This document shows, in pieces, positions 36,422 through 43,712 of a DNA stretch of 64,000 nt. The translations under genes were made by a program, and so were the position numbers. Position 1 is the stretch's first letter. Each line of letters starts with the position of its first letter. Source of the DNA: Bradyrhizobium sp. CCBAU 53338 (lineage in GTDB: Bacteria > Pseudomonadota > Alphaproteobacteria > Rhizobiales > Xanthobacteraceae); assembly GCF_015291665.1 (NCBI RefSeq), contig NZ_CP030048.1, positions 4,402,001 to 4,466,000 of the forward strand, given 5' to 3'. The notes beneath the pieces were generated by a model that worked only from the letters and a program-made list of their open reading frames with translations, made no database searches and was not told where the DNA came from.

Positions 36422-37195
36422 TCAGACTTCGTGGGCCGGCGCGGGACGCCACACCAGGAGCCGTTTCTCGGCGCGATCGACCAGCGCATCGAGGGCGACG
36501 ACGAAGGCGGACAGCACGATGATGCCGGCGAACACACCGGCGGCATCGAGCACGCCCTCGGCCTGGGCAATCAGGTGACCGAGCCCGGCCGACGAGCCGA
36601 GATACTCGGCGACCACCGCGCCCATCACGGCCATGCCGACGGAGACCCGCAAGCTCGACAAGATCCAGGTCGTGGCCGACGGCAGGTAGACGTGGCGCAG
36701 CAAGGACCATTTGGACGCGCGCAGCAGGCGGGCATTGGCGAGCACCACCGGGTTAACCTCGCGCACGCCCTGGAAGGTGTTGAAGAAGGCGACGAACAGC
36801 ACCAGCGTGACGCCCAGCGCCACCTTCGAGGTCAGGCCGAGGCCGAACCAGATCACGAAGATCGGTCCGAGCAGAATGCGCGGGATGGCGTTGAACATCT
36901 TGATGAAGGGCTGCACGACCTCGGCCGCAAACGGGCTCAGGCCGAGCCATATTCCAAGCGTGGTGCCGATCGCGATCCCCGCCGCGAAGGACAGGATCGT
37001 CTCCAGCAGCGTGACGCCTACATCGGTCCAGAAATCCGCGGTCGACATCCATTCGCCGATCCGCGCCACCAGCGTCGATGGCGCCGGAAAGAAGAACGGG
37101 TCGATCAGTCCTGCCCGCACGCCGGCTTCCCAGACCAGGAGCAGACTCAGCACGATCGCGACCTGAACGAGAACGACCTTACCCTTGCGGGGCAT
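36422..37195 (-). CDS. ABC transporter permease (SsuC/TauC-like)
   Basis: A 257-residue inner-membrane permease with about six hydrophobic helices and the EAA loop (VLANARLLRASKWSLLRHVYLPSA) characteristic of BPD-type importers. The ATG at 37195 with GGAGAAG upstream overlaps the ATPase gene by 17 bases. An in-frame extension to 37258 lies inside the ATPase coding region and is unlikely to be used. It works with the flanking ATPase and binding protein. Confidence 0.92.
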   Translation of the reverse strand: MPRKGKVVLVQVAIVLSLLLVWEAGVRAGLIDPFFFPAPSTLVARIGEWMSTADFWTDVGVTLLETILSFAAGIAIGTTLGIWLGLSPFAAEVVQPFIKMFNAIPRILLGPIFVIWFGLGLTSKVALGVTLVLFVAFFNTFQGVREVNPVVLANARLLRASKWSLLRHVYLPSATTWILSSLRVSVGMAVMGAVVAEYLGSSAGLGHLIAQAEGVLDAAGVFAGIIVLSAFVVALDALVDRAEKRLLVWRPAPAHEV

Positions 37196-37970
37196 AGCTC
37201 TTCTCCACTTCGGCGCCGAGCAGCGACCAGATCTGACGATAGAGTGCGACGAATTCATCCGTAGTCTGGAGCGCGGATACGTCGCGCGGGCGTGGCAGCG
37301 TGATCGGGACGTCCCCGACCATGCGACTGCCCGGTCCCGCCGACATCACCACGACACGGTCGGCGAGCGTGATCGCCTCGTCGAGATCGTGGGTGATGAA
37401 GATCAGGGAGCGCCGCTCCGCCTGCCAGAGATCGAGCAGGATGCGGTGCATCAGCCGGCGGGTGTGCACGTCGAGCGCCGAAAACGGCTCGTCCATCAGG
37501 ACGATCCTCGGCTCCATGATCAGGGTCTGGGCCATCGCCACGCGCTTGCGCTGGCCGCCCGACAACTGATGCGGATACCGCTCCTCAAAACCCTTCAGGC
37601 CGACCTTGGCGAGCCAGGGGCGCGCCTGCGCCCGCGCCTCTTCGACCGATTTGCCCTGAAATACGAGGCCGAGCCCGACATTGTCCTGCGCGGTCTTCCA
37701 CGGCAGCAGGCCCTCCTGCTGGAGCATGTAACCGGACTGGTCGTTCAGGCCCGTGAGCGGCTTGCCGAAGATGCAGACATCCCCGGCGGCTGGCTTCAGC
37801 AATCCTGTGACGGTGTTGAGAATGGTCGACTTGCCACAGCCGGTCGGCCCGACCACAGCGACGAACTCGGCCTCGCCGACCTGGAGGTTCATGCTTTTGA
37901 CGGCGGTGAAGTCGCCGAAGCGGATCATGACGTCGCGCAAATCGACGGCCGAGGCCGGCTGCCCTTCCAT
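37179..37970 (-). CDS. ABC transporter ATPase (SsuB/TauB-like)
   Basis: A 263-residue ATPase with Walker A GPTGCGKST at 41-49, the Q-loop in YMLQQEGLLPWK, the signature LSGGQRKRVAMAQ near residue 138, Walker B IVLMDEPFSALD and the H-loop ITHDLDEA. It is the first gene of a minus-strand operon that continues with permease, binding protein, CoA-transferase, citrate-synthase-like lyase and lactonase. A palindrome lies just before its start codon and the IclR regulator is divergent. Confidence 0.93.
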   Translation of the reverse strand: MEGQPASAVDLRDVMIRFGDFTAVKSMNLQVGEAEFVAVVGPTGCGKSTILNTVTGLLKPAAGDVCIFGKPLTGLNDQSGYMLQQEGLLPWKTAQDNVGLGLVFQGKSVEEARAQARPWLAKVGLKGFEERYPHQLSGGQRKRVAMAQTLIMEPRIVLMDEPFSALDVHTRRLMHRILLDLWQAERRSLIFITHDLDEAITLADRVVVMSAGPGSRMVGDVPITLPRPRDVSALQTTDEFVALYRQIWSLLGAEVEKSYAPQG

Positions 37971-37982
37971 TGTTTCGCTCCG

Positions 37983-37996
37983 TAGAACCAGTTCTA
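37983..37996. promoter_or_regulatory. Candidate IclR operator at the ABC operon
   Basis: TAGAAC-CA-GTTCTA, a perfect 6-2-6 palindrome 12 bases before the first codon of the ABC ATPase. It shares the GTTCT/AGAAC half-site with the palindrome at 38104-38120 and with ACAGAACCTGT at 38050-38060. Confidence 0.6.
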
Positions 37997-38103
37997 TTAA
38001 TCGAAACCCGTAGCCCGACGCGCCACTTGAGTCAAATTAATTTCACCAAACAGAACCTGTGTGTCGGCCTTTTTATCGACTTCTGAGTGTCTCCGTGATA
38101 TTT

Positions 38104-38120
38104 GTTCTGTCTGACAGAAC
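38104..38120. promoter_or_regulatory. Candidate IclR autoregulatory operator
   Basis: GTTCTGT-CTG-ACAGAAC, a perfect 7-3-7 palindrome ending 10 bases before the IclR start codon and next to its Shine-Dalgarno sequence. It is well placed for repression. A shorter form, ACAGAACCTGT, lies at 38050-38060. Confidence 0.7.
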
Positions 38121-38130
38121 AGGAGCAGAG

Positions 38131-38820
38131 ATGGTCAAGACAGGGGTTGATGCGGTGGCGCGGGCGCTGGCGATCCTCAAGGCCTTTGGGCCGGAGCGCA
38201 GCGCCATGACGCTGACCGAGATCGCCGAGGCGACCGATCTCTACAAGAGCACGGTGCTTCGCCTCGCCGCGACGCTGGAGAGCGACGGCTTTCTTGTCCG
38301 CGGCGCGGACCGGCTGTTCCACCCCGGGCCAGAACTCTGGCGCCTCGGTGCGCTCTATCAGCGCGGCCTTGATCTCGGTGACCTCGTGAGACCGACGCTG
38401 CATCGCCTGGTCGAAGCGACCGGCGAGACGGCTTCGTTCTACATTGCCGACGGTGACGAGCGCATCTGCCTCTACCGGGTCAACTCCCCGCGCTCCGTCC
38501 GGCATCATCTCGACGAGGGCCAGCGACTGCCGATCGATCGCGGCGCCGCCGGTCGCGTGCTCACTGCCTATCGCGATCCCGCGTCGGCCGAAGCCAGGAA
38601 AATCCGCGAGCGCGGGTTCTACGTATCGCTCGGCGAACGTGATCCCGAGGTCGCCGCTGCCGCAGTCCCCGTGATCGATGTCCAGGGCAAGCTGCGCGGC
38701 GCCTTGTCAGTGTCCGCGATCCGGACCCGCTTCGACGCAGAGGCGCGCAAGGCCGCCGTCGACGTCCTGACTAACGAGGCCAAAGCCCTGAGCGGTCTGC
38801 TGCCCGCCGGCGAGCGCTGA
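38131..38820 (+). CDS. IclR-family transcriptional regulator
   Basis: A 229-residue regulator with an N-terminal winged helix (VARALAILKAFG, then MTLTEIAEATDLYKSTVLRLAATLESDGFL) and a C-terminal IclR ligand-binding domain (ICLYRVNSPRSVRHHLDEGQRLPIDRGAAGRVLTAY, then VPVIDVQGKLRGALSVSAIRTRF). IclR members bind small organic acids. The ATG at 38131 has AGGAG upstream. It is divergent from the ABC/CoA-lyase operon, with palindromes at both promoters, so it probably controls that operon and itself. Confidence 0.93.
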   Translation: MVKTGVDAVARALAILKAFGPERSAMTLTEIAEATDLYKSTVLRLAATLESDGFLVRGADRLFHPGPELWRLGALYQRGLDLGDLVRPTLHRLVEATGETASFYIADGDERICLYRVNSPRSVRHHLDEGQRLPIDRGAAGRVLTAYRDPASAEARKIRERGFYVSLGERDPEVAAAAVPVIDVQGKLRGALSVSAIRTRFDAEARKAAVDVLTNEAKALSGLLPAGER

Positions 38821-38877
38821 CGCATCGCGCGTGCCGCCGGAACGGTCAATCTGCGCCGCCGCGCCTCGAAGGCGCAG

Positions 38878-38922
38878 CCGCTGCCGGAGCAGCAAGCGTT
38901 GCAGACGTTCCGCGGGGCGTGA
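38878..38922 (+). pseudogene. Relic of the 3' end of a selO-like gene
   Basis: Fifteen codons, ending in a stop, translate as PLPEQQALQTFRGA and align with the selO C-terminus [14 protein letters not shown] (32329-32373). I count 39 of 45 identical bases. Upstream sequence does not continue the match. This is probably a leftover of a duplicated or rearranged selO. Confidence 0.65.
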
Positions 38923-39009
38923 GGCGAGCCGGGCTTCGCACGCTGGTCCTGCGTCGAACCCTACCCTCGGCTGATCATCTGCGGATTTTCCGATATTGGC
39001 AACATGCCC

Positions 39010-39100
39010 CTGTTTTGCCCGACGTGTCAACTTGTGTCGAACGACGCGTAGGGCATTGCCCCGGCAATCCTCGGCTACTGTGCATGGGGTTGTTTTCGAT
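39010..39100. repeat. Dispersed intergenic repeat, copy B
   Basis: The left block CTGTTTTGCCCGACG starts at 39010 and the right block CTACTGTGCATGGGGTTG at 39075, matching the ends of the element at 994-1105. The core differs in length and sequence. Confidence 0.65.
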
Positions 39101-39193
39101 ACTTTTTTGCGCGATCGACGAATACCGCACCGCGAGACGAGCGGATTGACCCGCGCTGCCGTTCTGCCCAACAATTCGAGGCATCGGCAATCG

Positions 39194-39211
39194 CTGTCAT
39201 CAAACTGAAAC
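39194..39211 (+). promoter_or_regulatory. Pho-box-like repeat before the phosphodiesterase operon
   Basis: CTGTCAT-CAAA-CTGAAAC: two 7-base units spaced by 4 bases, in the arrangement of PhoB boxes (CTGTCAT-N4-CTGTCAT). The first unit is perfect and the second diverges in three bases from the strict consensus. It lies 73 bases before the start codon. Confidence 0.5.
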
Positions 39212-39284
39212 ACTCGCACTCTAACCGGCTGGCGGGCCGTCTTGCCGGAGGCGACCGTCCTCCCAGAGACCTGACAAGAGCGCC

Positions 39285-40136
39285 ATGCCCTTCAAATTCA
39301 TCCACATCACCGACACGCATCTGGCGAACCCCGGGCTGAAGCTCTATGGCCTCGATCCGCGCGCCCGGCTGGACGCGGCCGTTGCCGACATCAACAAGCA
39401 CCAGTCGGATGCGGCGTTTGCGGTCGTGACCGGCGACCTCACCCATTGGGGCGAGCCTGAATCCTACGCCAACTTCGCCGAGGCGATGGCCGCGCTGAAA
39501 ATGCCGTACATCGCCATGGTCGGCAATCACGACAAGCGCGTGGCCTGCCTCGACGGCCTCAAGGCCGCGCCGCGCGATCCCAACGGCTTCGTGCAGGGCA
39601 CCCGCACCACCGAGCACGGCCTGTTCGTCTTCCTCGACACGCTGGACGAGACCAGCCATGCTGGCGAGATGTGCGCCAGGCGCTTCGACTGGCTGGCGAA
39701 GACGCTGGCCGCCGCGCCGGCCGACCAGCCGTTCGTCGTCTTCATGCATCATCCGCCCTTCCCGGTCGGCGTGCACGCCATGGACGAGATCGCGCTGAAG
39801 CAGAGCGCCGAATTCGCCGAGGTGATCGCGCCCTATCGCGCGCGCATCCGCCATCTCTTCTTCGGCCATGTGCACCGGCCGATCTTCGGCAGCTACGGCA
39901 AGATCCCGTTCTCGACGCTGCGCGGCACCAACCACCAGGTCTGGTTCGAGCTCGACGCCAACCCCGCCGACCATCTGGCGAGCCACGAGCCGCCCGCCTA
40001 TGGCGTGGTGCTGATCGACGACGAAAACCTCGTCGTGCACAGCCACGACTTCCTCGACACCAGCCTGCGCTTCCCGTTCGAGCCTCCCGCCGGCGTGGAC
40101 GGCCGCGACTATGCGCTCAATTTCCCGGCGCGATGA
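39285..40136 (+). CDS. Calcineurin-like phosphodiesterase (GpdQ/CpdA family)
   Basis: A 283-residue dinuclear metallophosphoesterase: ITDTHL near residue 8, VVTGDLTHWG, MVGNHDKR, MHHPPFP and GHVHRP provide the Asp, Asn and His metal ligands in the usual order. Close families hydrolyse glycerophosphodiesters or cyclic nucleotides. The next gene, an Ugp-like permease, begins two bases after its stop, and a binding protein follows, so it most likely processes phosphodiesters taken up by this importer. No signal peptide is present, so it acts in the cytoplasm. Confidence 0.9.
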   Translation: MPFKFIHITDTHLANPGLKLYGLDPRARLDAAVADINKHQSDAAFAVVTGDLTHWGEPESYANFAEAMAALKMPYIAMVGNHDKRVACLDGLKAAPRDPNGFVQGTRTTEHGLFVFLDTLDETSHAGEMCARRFDWLAKTLAAAPADQPFVVFMHHPPFPVGVHAMDEIALKQSAEFAEVIAPYRARIRHLFFGHVHRPIFGSYGKIPFSTLRGTNHQVWFELDANPADHLASHEPPAYGVVLIDDENLVVHSHDFLDTSLRFPFEPPAGVDGRDYALNFPAR

Positions 40137-40137
40137 C

Positions 40138-41088
40138 ATGAGCCTCGCAGAACCCGCGGCTCTTCCGGTCGCGGCATCCGCGCCGCCGCGCCTGCGCGTC
40201 GCAAAGCGGTTCACCAGCCGCCTCAAAGCCTCGCTGCCGGCCTATCTGCTGTTGCTGCCCTCGTTGATCTTCCTTGCGCTGTTCACCTATGGCGCGATGG
40301 GACGGGTGCTGATCGATGCGCTCTATCAGCGCGCCACGCCGAAGGCGCCGCTTCGCTTCGTCGGCCTCGAGAACATCGGCGCCGTGTTGGGCGATCCCGC
40401 CTTCACCGGCGCCGTCGTCAACAACCTCATCTACGCCGTCGGCACCGCGATCCCCAGCATCGGCCTTGCGCTCCTGTTCGCGCTGGCACTCGCGCGCACC
40501 AATGTGGTCACCAGCGCGCTGCGCGCCGCGTTGTTCCTGCCGGTGCTGATCCCGATGGTGGCTGCGTCCGCGCTATTCCTGTTCATCTTCCTGCCCAATG
40601 TCGGCCTGCTCGACCACTATATCGGAGGCCTGCTGCCGGTGCTGCCGAACTGGCTCGGCGATCCCGACATCGCGCTCTACGCGATCATGATCATCACCAT
40701 CTGGAAGAACGCCGGCTATTACATGCTGTTCTTCCTGGCCGGCCTCCAGGCCGTGCCGGAGGACGTGATGGAGGCGGCGCATCTCGACGGCGCCGGTCCC
40801 TTCATGCGACTGCGCTACATCATCCTGCCGGAGCTCAAGCCGACCTTCCTGTTCGTCATCGTGATCGCCACGCTGAACGCGGTCACGCAGGTCGACCACG
40901 TCTTCGTCCTCACTCAAGGCGGTCCGTCGAACTCCACGAATCTCGTGCTGTTCTACATCTACCAGCAGGCGGTCGAGCATTTCGACGTCGGCAAGGCCTC
41001 GGCCGCGACGCTGCTGACGCTCGCAGCGCTGATGGCTCTCACCGCGCTCTCGTTCCGGACCATGGCGAACCGGGAGGGCGGGCCATGA
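40138..41088 (+). CDS. ABC transporter permease (UgpA/MalF-like)
   Basis: A 316-residue permease with about six transmembrane helices and the EAA loop (VMEAAHLDGAGPFMRLRYIILPELKP). The first 35 residues are cytoplasmic and basic at the end. The ATG at 40138 lies two bases after the phosphodiesterase stop. It overlaps the next permease by four bases (ATGA). It resembles UgpA, the glycerol-3-phosphate importer permease, but sugar-transporting relatives cannot be excluded. Confidence 0.92.
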   Translation: MSLAEPAALPVAASAPPRLRVAKRFTSRLKASLPAYLLLLPSLIFLALFTYGAMGRVLIDALYQRATPKAPLRFVGLENIGAVLGDPAFTGAVVNNLIYAVGTAIPSIGLALLFALALARTNVVTSALRAALFLPVLIPMVAASALFLFIFLPNVGLLDHYIGGLLPVLPNWLGDPDIALYAIMIITIWKNAGYYMLFFLAGLQAVPEDVMEAAHLDGAGPFMRLRYIILPELKPTFLFVIVIATLNAVTQVDHVFVLTQGGPSNSTNLVLFYIYQQAVEHFDVGKASAATLLTLAALMALTALSFRTMANREGGP

Positions 41089-41954
41089 AGCTGATCGACG
41101 CGCTCTACAAGGACGCCCCGCTCGCCACCCGCAACGAGATCACGCCGAAGCTCGGCTTCCTGCTGACGATCCTGCTCGCACTCGCCTGGCTGATCCCGTT
41201 CCTGTGGATGGGCGTCGCGACCCTGCGACCGTCCTCCGACGGCATCAATTTGATGGCCGAGCTGATGCCGAGCCTGAAGCCGACGCTCGACAATATCAGG
41301 GATGCCTGGGAGATCGGCGATTTCCCGCGCTACTTCCTCAACACCACGATCATCTGCACGGGCATCCTGCTGGTGCAGTTCGTCACGATCACCCTTGCGG
41401 GTTTTGCCTTTGCGCGGCTCGACTTCGCCGGCAAGACACCGATCTTCTATCTGTTCCTGATGCAGCTGATGCTGGTGCCGGTGCTGCTGATCGTGCCGAA
41501 CCTGAGCCTGGTGGTCCAGCTCGGCCTCTACGACACGCTCGCCGGCGTGATGATGCCGTTCTTCGCCTCGGCCTTCGGCACCTTCCTGATGCGCCAGGCC
41601 TTCGAGGCGATTCCGACCGAGCTGGAAGACGCCGCGCTGATCGATGGCGCGAGCCTGATCCAGCGCATCCGCCACATCTACGTGCCGCTGTCGCTGCCGA
41701 GCTTCTCGGCCTTCGCCATCATCTCGGTCACCAGCCACTGGAACGACTTCCTTTGGCCGCTGATGGTGATCAATTCGCCGGACAAGCGGCCGCTCACCGT
41801 CGGGCTCTCGGTCTTCACCAAGACCGCGGAAGGCACGCAGGACTGGGGCACCATCGCCGCCGGCACGCTGATGGTGATCGCACCGCTGCTCGTCACGTTC
41901 CTCATTTTCCAGAAGCGCTTCATCAGCTCTTTCGTCACCTCAGGCATCAAATAG
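41085..41954 (+). CDS. ABC transporter permease (UgpE/MalG-like)
   Basis: A 289-residue second permease of a CUT1-type importer, with six helices and the EAA loop (ELEDAALIDGASLIQRIRHIYVPLSLPS). The start overlaps the previous stop as ATGA, which indicates translational coupling. It pairs with the 40138 permease. No ATPase gene is in the cluster. Confidence 0.93.
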   Translation: MKLIDALYKDAPLATRNEITPKLGFLLTILLALAWLIPFLWMGVATLRPSSDGINLMAELMPSLKPTLDNIRDAWEIGDFPRYFLNTTIICTGILLVQFVTITLAGFAFARLDFAGKTPIFYLFLMQLMLVPVLLIVPNLSLVVQLGLYDTLAGVMMPFFASAFGTFLMRQAFEAIPTELEDAALIDGASLIQRIRHIYVPLSLPSFSAFAIISVTSHWNDFLWPLMVINSPDKRPLTVGLSVFTKTAEGTQDWGTIAAGTLMVIAPLLVTFLIFQKRFISSFVTSGIK

Positions 41955-41965
41955 GAGATTTATCG

Positions 41966-43300
41966 ATGCTGTTCTCCCGCAGGCTCATGCTTGGCCTCGC
42001 CATGGCAGGCTCCATGGCAGGCGCCCTCGCCTTACCGGCTCACGCCGGTGAAGGTCCGACCGAGATCGACCTGTTCTTCCCCGTGCCCGTCGACGGCAAG
42101 CTCGCCCGCGACATGGGCACGCTGATCAAGGAGTTCAACGACGGTCACCCCGACATCAAGGCGACCGCGGTCTACACCGGCTCCTATGACGACACGCTGA
42201 TCAAGACGCGCGCCTCGATCAAGGCCGGCAAGCCGCCGGCGGCCGTGATCATGTCGGCCAACTTCCTGCTCGACATGCAGATCGAGAACGAACTGACCAA
42301 TCTCGATCCGTTGATCAAGGCGGACGGCAGCACCAAGGAGCAGTTTCTTGGCCAGTTCTTTCCGGCGCTGAGCGGCAATGCGGTGATCAATCGCTCGGTC
42401 TATGGCGTCCCGTTCCAGAATTCGACGCCGTTGCTCTACATCAACGCCGACAAGGCCAAGGAAGCCGGCCTCGATCCGAACAAGCCGCCGCAGACCTGGG
42501 CCGAGCTCACCGACTGGGCCAAGAAGCTCACCAAGCGCGAGGGCGACAAGGTGACCCAATGGGGCATCGCGATCCCCTGCGCCTATGACTATTGCGGCTG
42601 GATGATGGAAACGCTCACCATGACCAATGGCGGGCGCTACTACAACGAGGAGTTCGGCGGCGAGGTCTACTACGATACGCCCTCGATGCTCGGCGCGCTG
42701 ACCTGGTGGAGCGACCTCGTGAGCAAGCACAAGGTCCACCCACCCGGCGCCACGCCCGGTCCCGCGGTCAGCACCTCCTTCATTTCCGGCAACGCGGCGA
42801 TGATGATGCTGTCGACGGGCTCGCTGACCTATGTGCGTGAGAACGCCAAGTTCAACTACAAGGTCGCGTTCATCCCGCGCAACGTCCGCAACGCCGTGCC
42901 GATCGGTGGCGCCTCGCTGATCATTCCGGCGGGCGTCGAGGCCGACAAGCAGAAGGCCGCCTGGACGCTGATCAAGTGGATGACCTCGCCGGAAAAGAGC
43001 GCCTGGTGGAGCCGCGCCACGGGTTACTTCGCGCCCAACATGGCCGCCTACAAGACGCCCGACATGGTCGACTTCCTCAACAAGAACCCGGACGCGAAGA
43101 TCGCCGTCGAGCAGCTCGACGTCGCCAAGCCCTGGTTCGCGACCTACAAGACCGTACCGGTCCGCAAGAACCTCGAGGACGAGGTGATGCTGGTGCTGAA
43201 CGGCAAGAAGCAGCCGAAGGAAGCCCTCGTCGCCGCCCAGAAGGCCGCCGACGAGACGCTCAAGCCGTACAACGCCGAGACCTCGCTGAAGCTGCCGTAA
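41966..43300 (+). CDS. ABC transporter substrate-binding protein (UgpB-like)
   Basis: A 444-residue periplasmic binding protein with a signal peptide (about residues 1-26, ending AHA) and the CUT1 fold: IDLFFPVPVDGKLARDMGTLIKEFNDGHPDIK, VPFQNSTPLLYINADKAKEAGLDP, and WTLIKWMTSPEKSAWWSRATGYFAPN. These segments recall glycerol-3-phosphate-binding UgpB. The ATG at 41966 has GGAG 8 bases upstream. It is last in the operon and is followed by a terminator hairpin. The ligand is likely a glycerophosphodiester or glycerol-3-phosphate, given the linked phosphodiesterase. Confidence 0.92.
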   Translation: MLFSRRLMLGLAMAGSMAGALALPAHAGEGPTEIDLFFPVPVDGKLARDMGTLIKEFNDGHPDIKATAVYTGSYDDTLIKTRASIKAGKPPAAVIMSANFLLDMQIENELTNLDPLIKADGSTKEQFLGQFFPALSGNAVINRSVYGVPFQNSTPLLYINADKAKEAGLDPNKPPQTWAELTDWAKKLTKREGDKVTQWGIAIPCAYDYCGWMMETLTMTNGGRYYNEEFGGEVYYDTPSMLGALTWWSDLVSKHKVHPPGATPGPAVSTSFISGNAAMMMLSTGSLTYVRENAKFNYKVAFIPRNVRNAVPIGGASLIIPAGVEADKQKAAWTLIKWMTSPEKSAWWSRATGYFAPNMAAYKTPDMVDFLNKNPDAKIAVEQLDVAKPWFATYKTVPVRKNLEDEVMLVLNGKKQPKEALVAAQKAADETLKPYNAETSLKLP

Positions 43301-43326
43301 GACCAACGACGACGGCCAACGAACAT

Positions 43327-43360
43327 CGGCGCTCCGTCATGCGGGGCGCCGAATTTGTTT
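43327..43360 (+). terminator. Terminator of the phosphodiesterase/Ugp-like operon
   Basis: CGGCGCTCCG (43327-43336) pairs with CGGGGCGCCG (43342-43351), followed by AATTTGTTTT. It lies 27 bases after the last stop codon of the operon. Confidence 0.75.
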
Positions 43361-43712
43361 TGGATGGTTACCCCCGTTAACCCGCCGTCCACCATCCCGT
43401 CCGGCCCTCCGCCGGTAACCATTGGAATTAACAGACCCTCAACGCACCCACGACAAATCTACCGATGTTTCTGGAGATTTCCGCCGTGGATTTGCTGGTT
43501 TTTGAGTTCCTGGGGTTGGCCCTGGTTGGCATGTGCCTGGTCGTGGTGGCACTGCCCTGCGCCCGGAAATCCTCAGGTCGGGTCCGCTACGAATAGGAAT
43601 TTCGGCCGCAAGGAGTGATTCCGGGGCGATGCAAGCCTCGAATTCGCTTAGAGCCCCTTGACATCACAGCGCTTTCGGCAGAACGGCTGATACCAAGTGT
43701 CATGGGCCGTTC
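43361..43712. other. Upstream region of rnd
   Basis: Apart from a possible tiny membrane-protein gene (43465-43596), no gene is seen. The sequence CTTGACATCAC at 43656-43666 could be part of a promoter for rnd. Confidence 0.4.
43465..43596 (+). CDS. Possible 43-residue single-pass membrane protein
   Basis: A short frame from ATG 43465 gives a peptide with one hydrophobic segment (about residues 14-31, LALVGMCLVVVALP) and a basic tail (ARKSSGRVR), the profile of a small inner-membrane protein. The ATG has no ribosome site; an internal GTG at 43486 has GGAG 9 bases upstream and may be the true start (36 residues). It was found by reading the sequence and is unsupported by homology. Confidence 0.4.
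   Translation: MFLEISAVDLLVFEFLGLALVGMCLVVVALPCARKSSGRVRYE

Larger units (their letters stand above)
38821..39284. other. Intergenic region with relic, repeat and Pho-box-like site
   Basis: No intact gene. It contains the relic of a selO 3' end (38878-38922), a copy of a dispersed repeat (39010-39100) and a Pho-box-like repeat (39194-39211) before the phosphodiesterase gene. Confidence 0.6.

Noticed and set aside
36422..37258. N-terminally extended ABC permease starting at 37258
   Set aside because: The extension lies inside the ATPase gene and lacks a ribosome site; ATG 37195 has GGAGAAG upstream.
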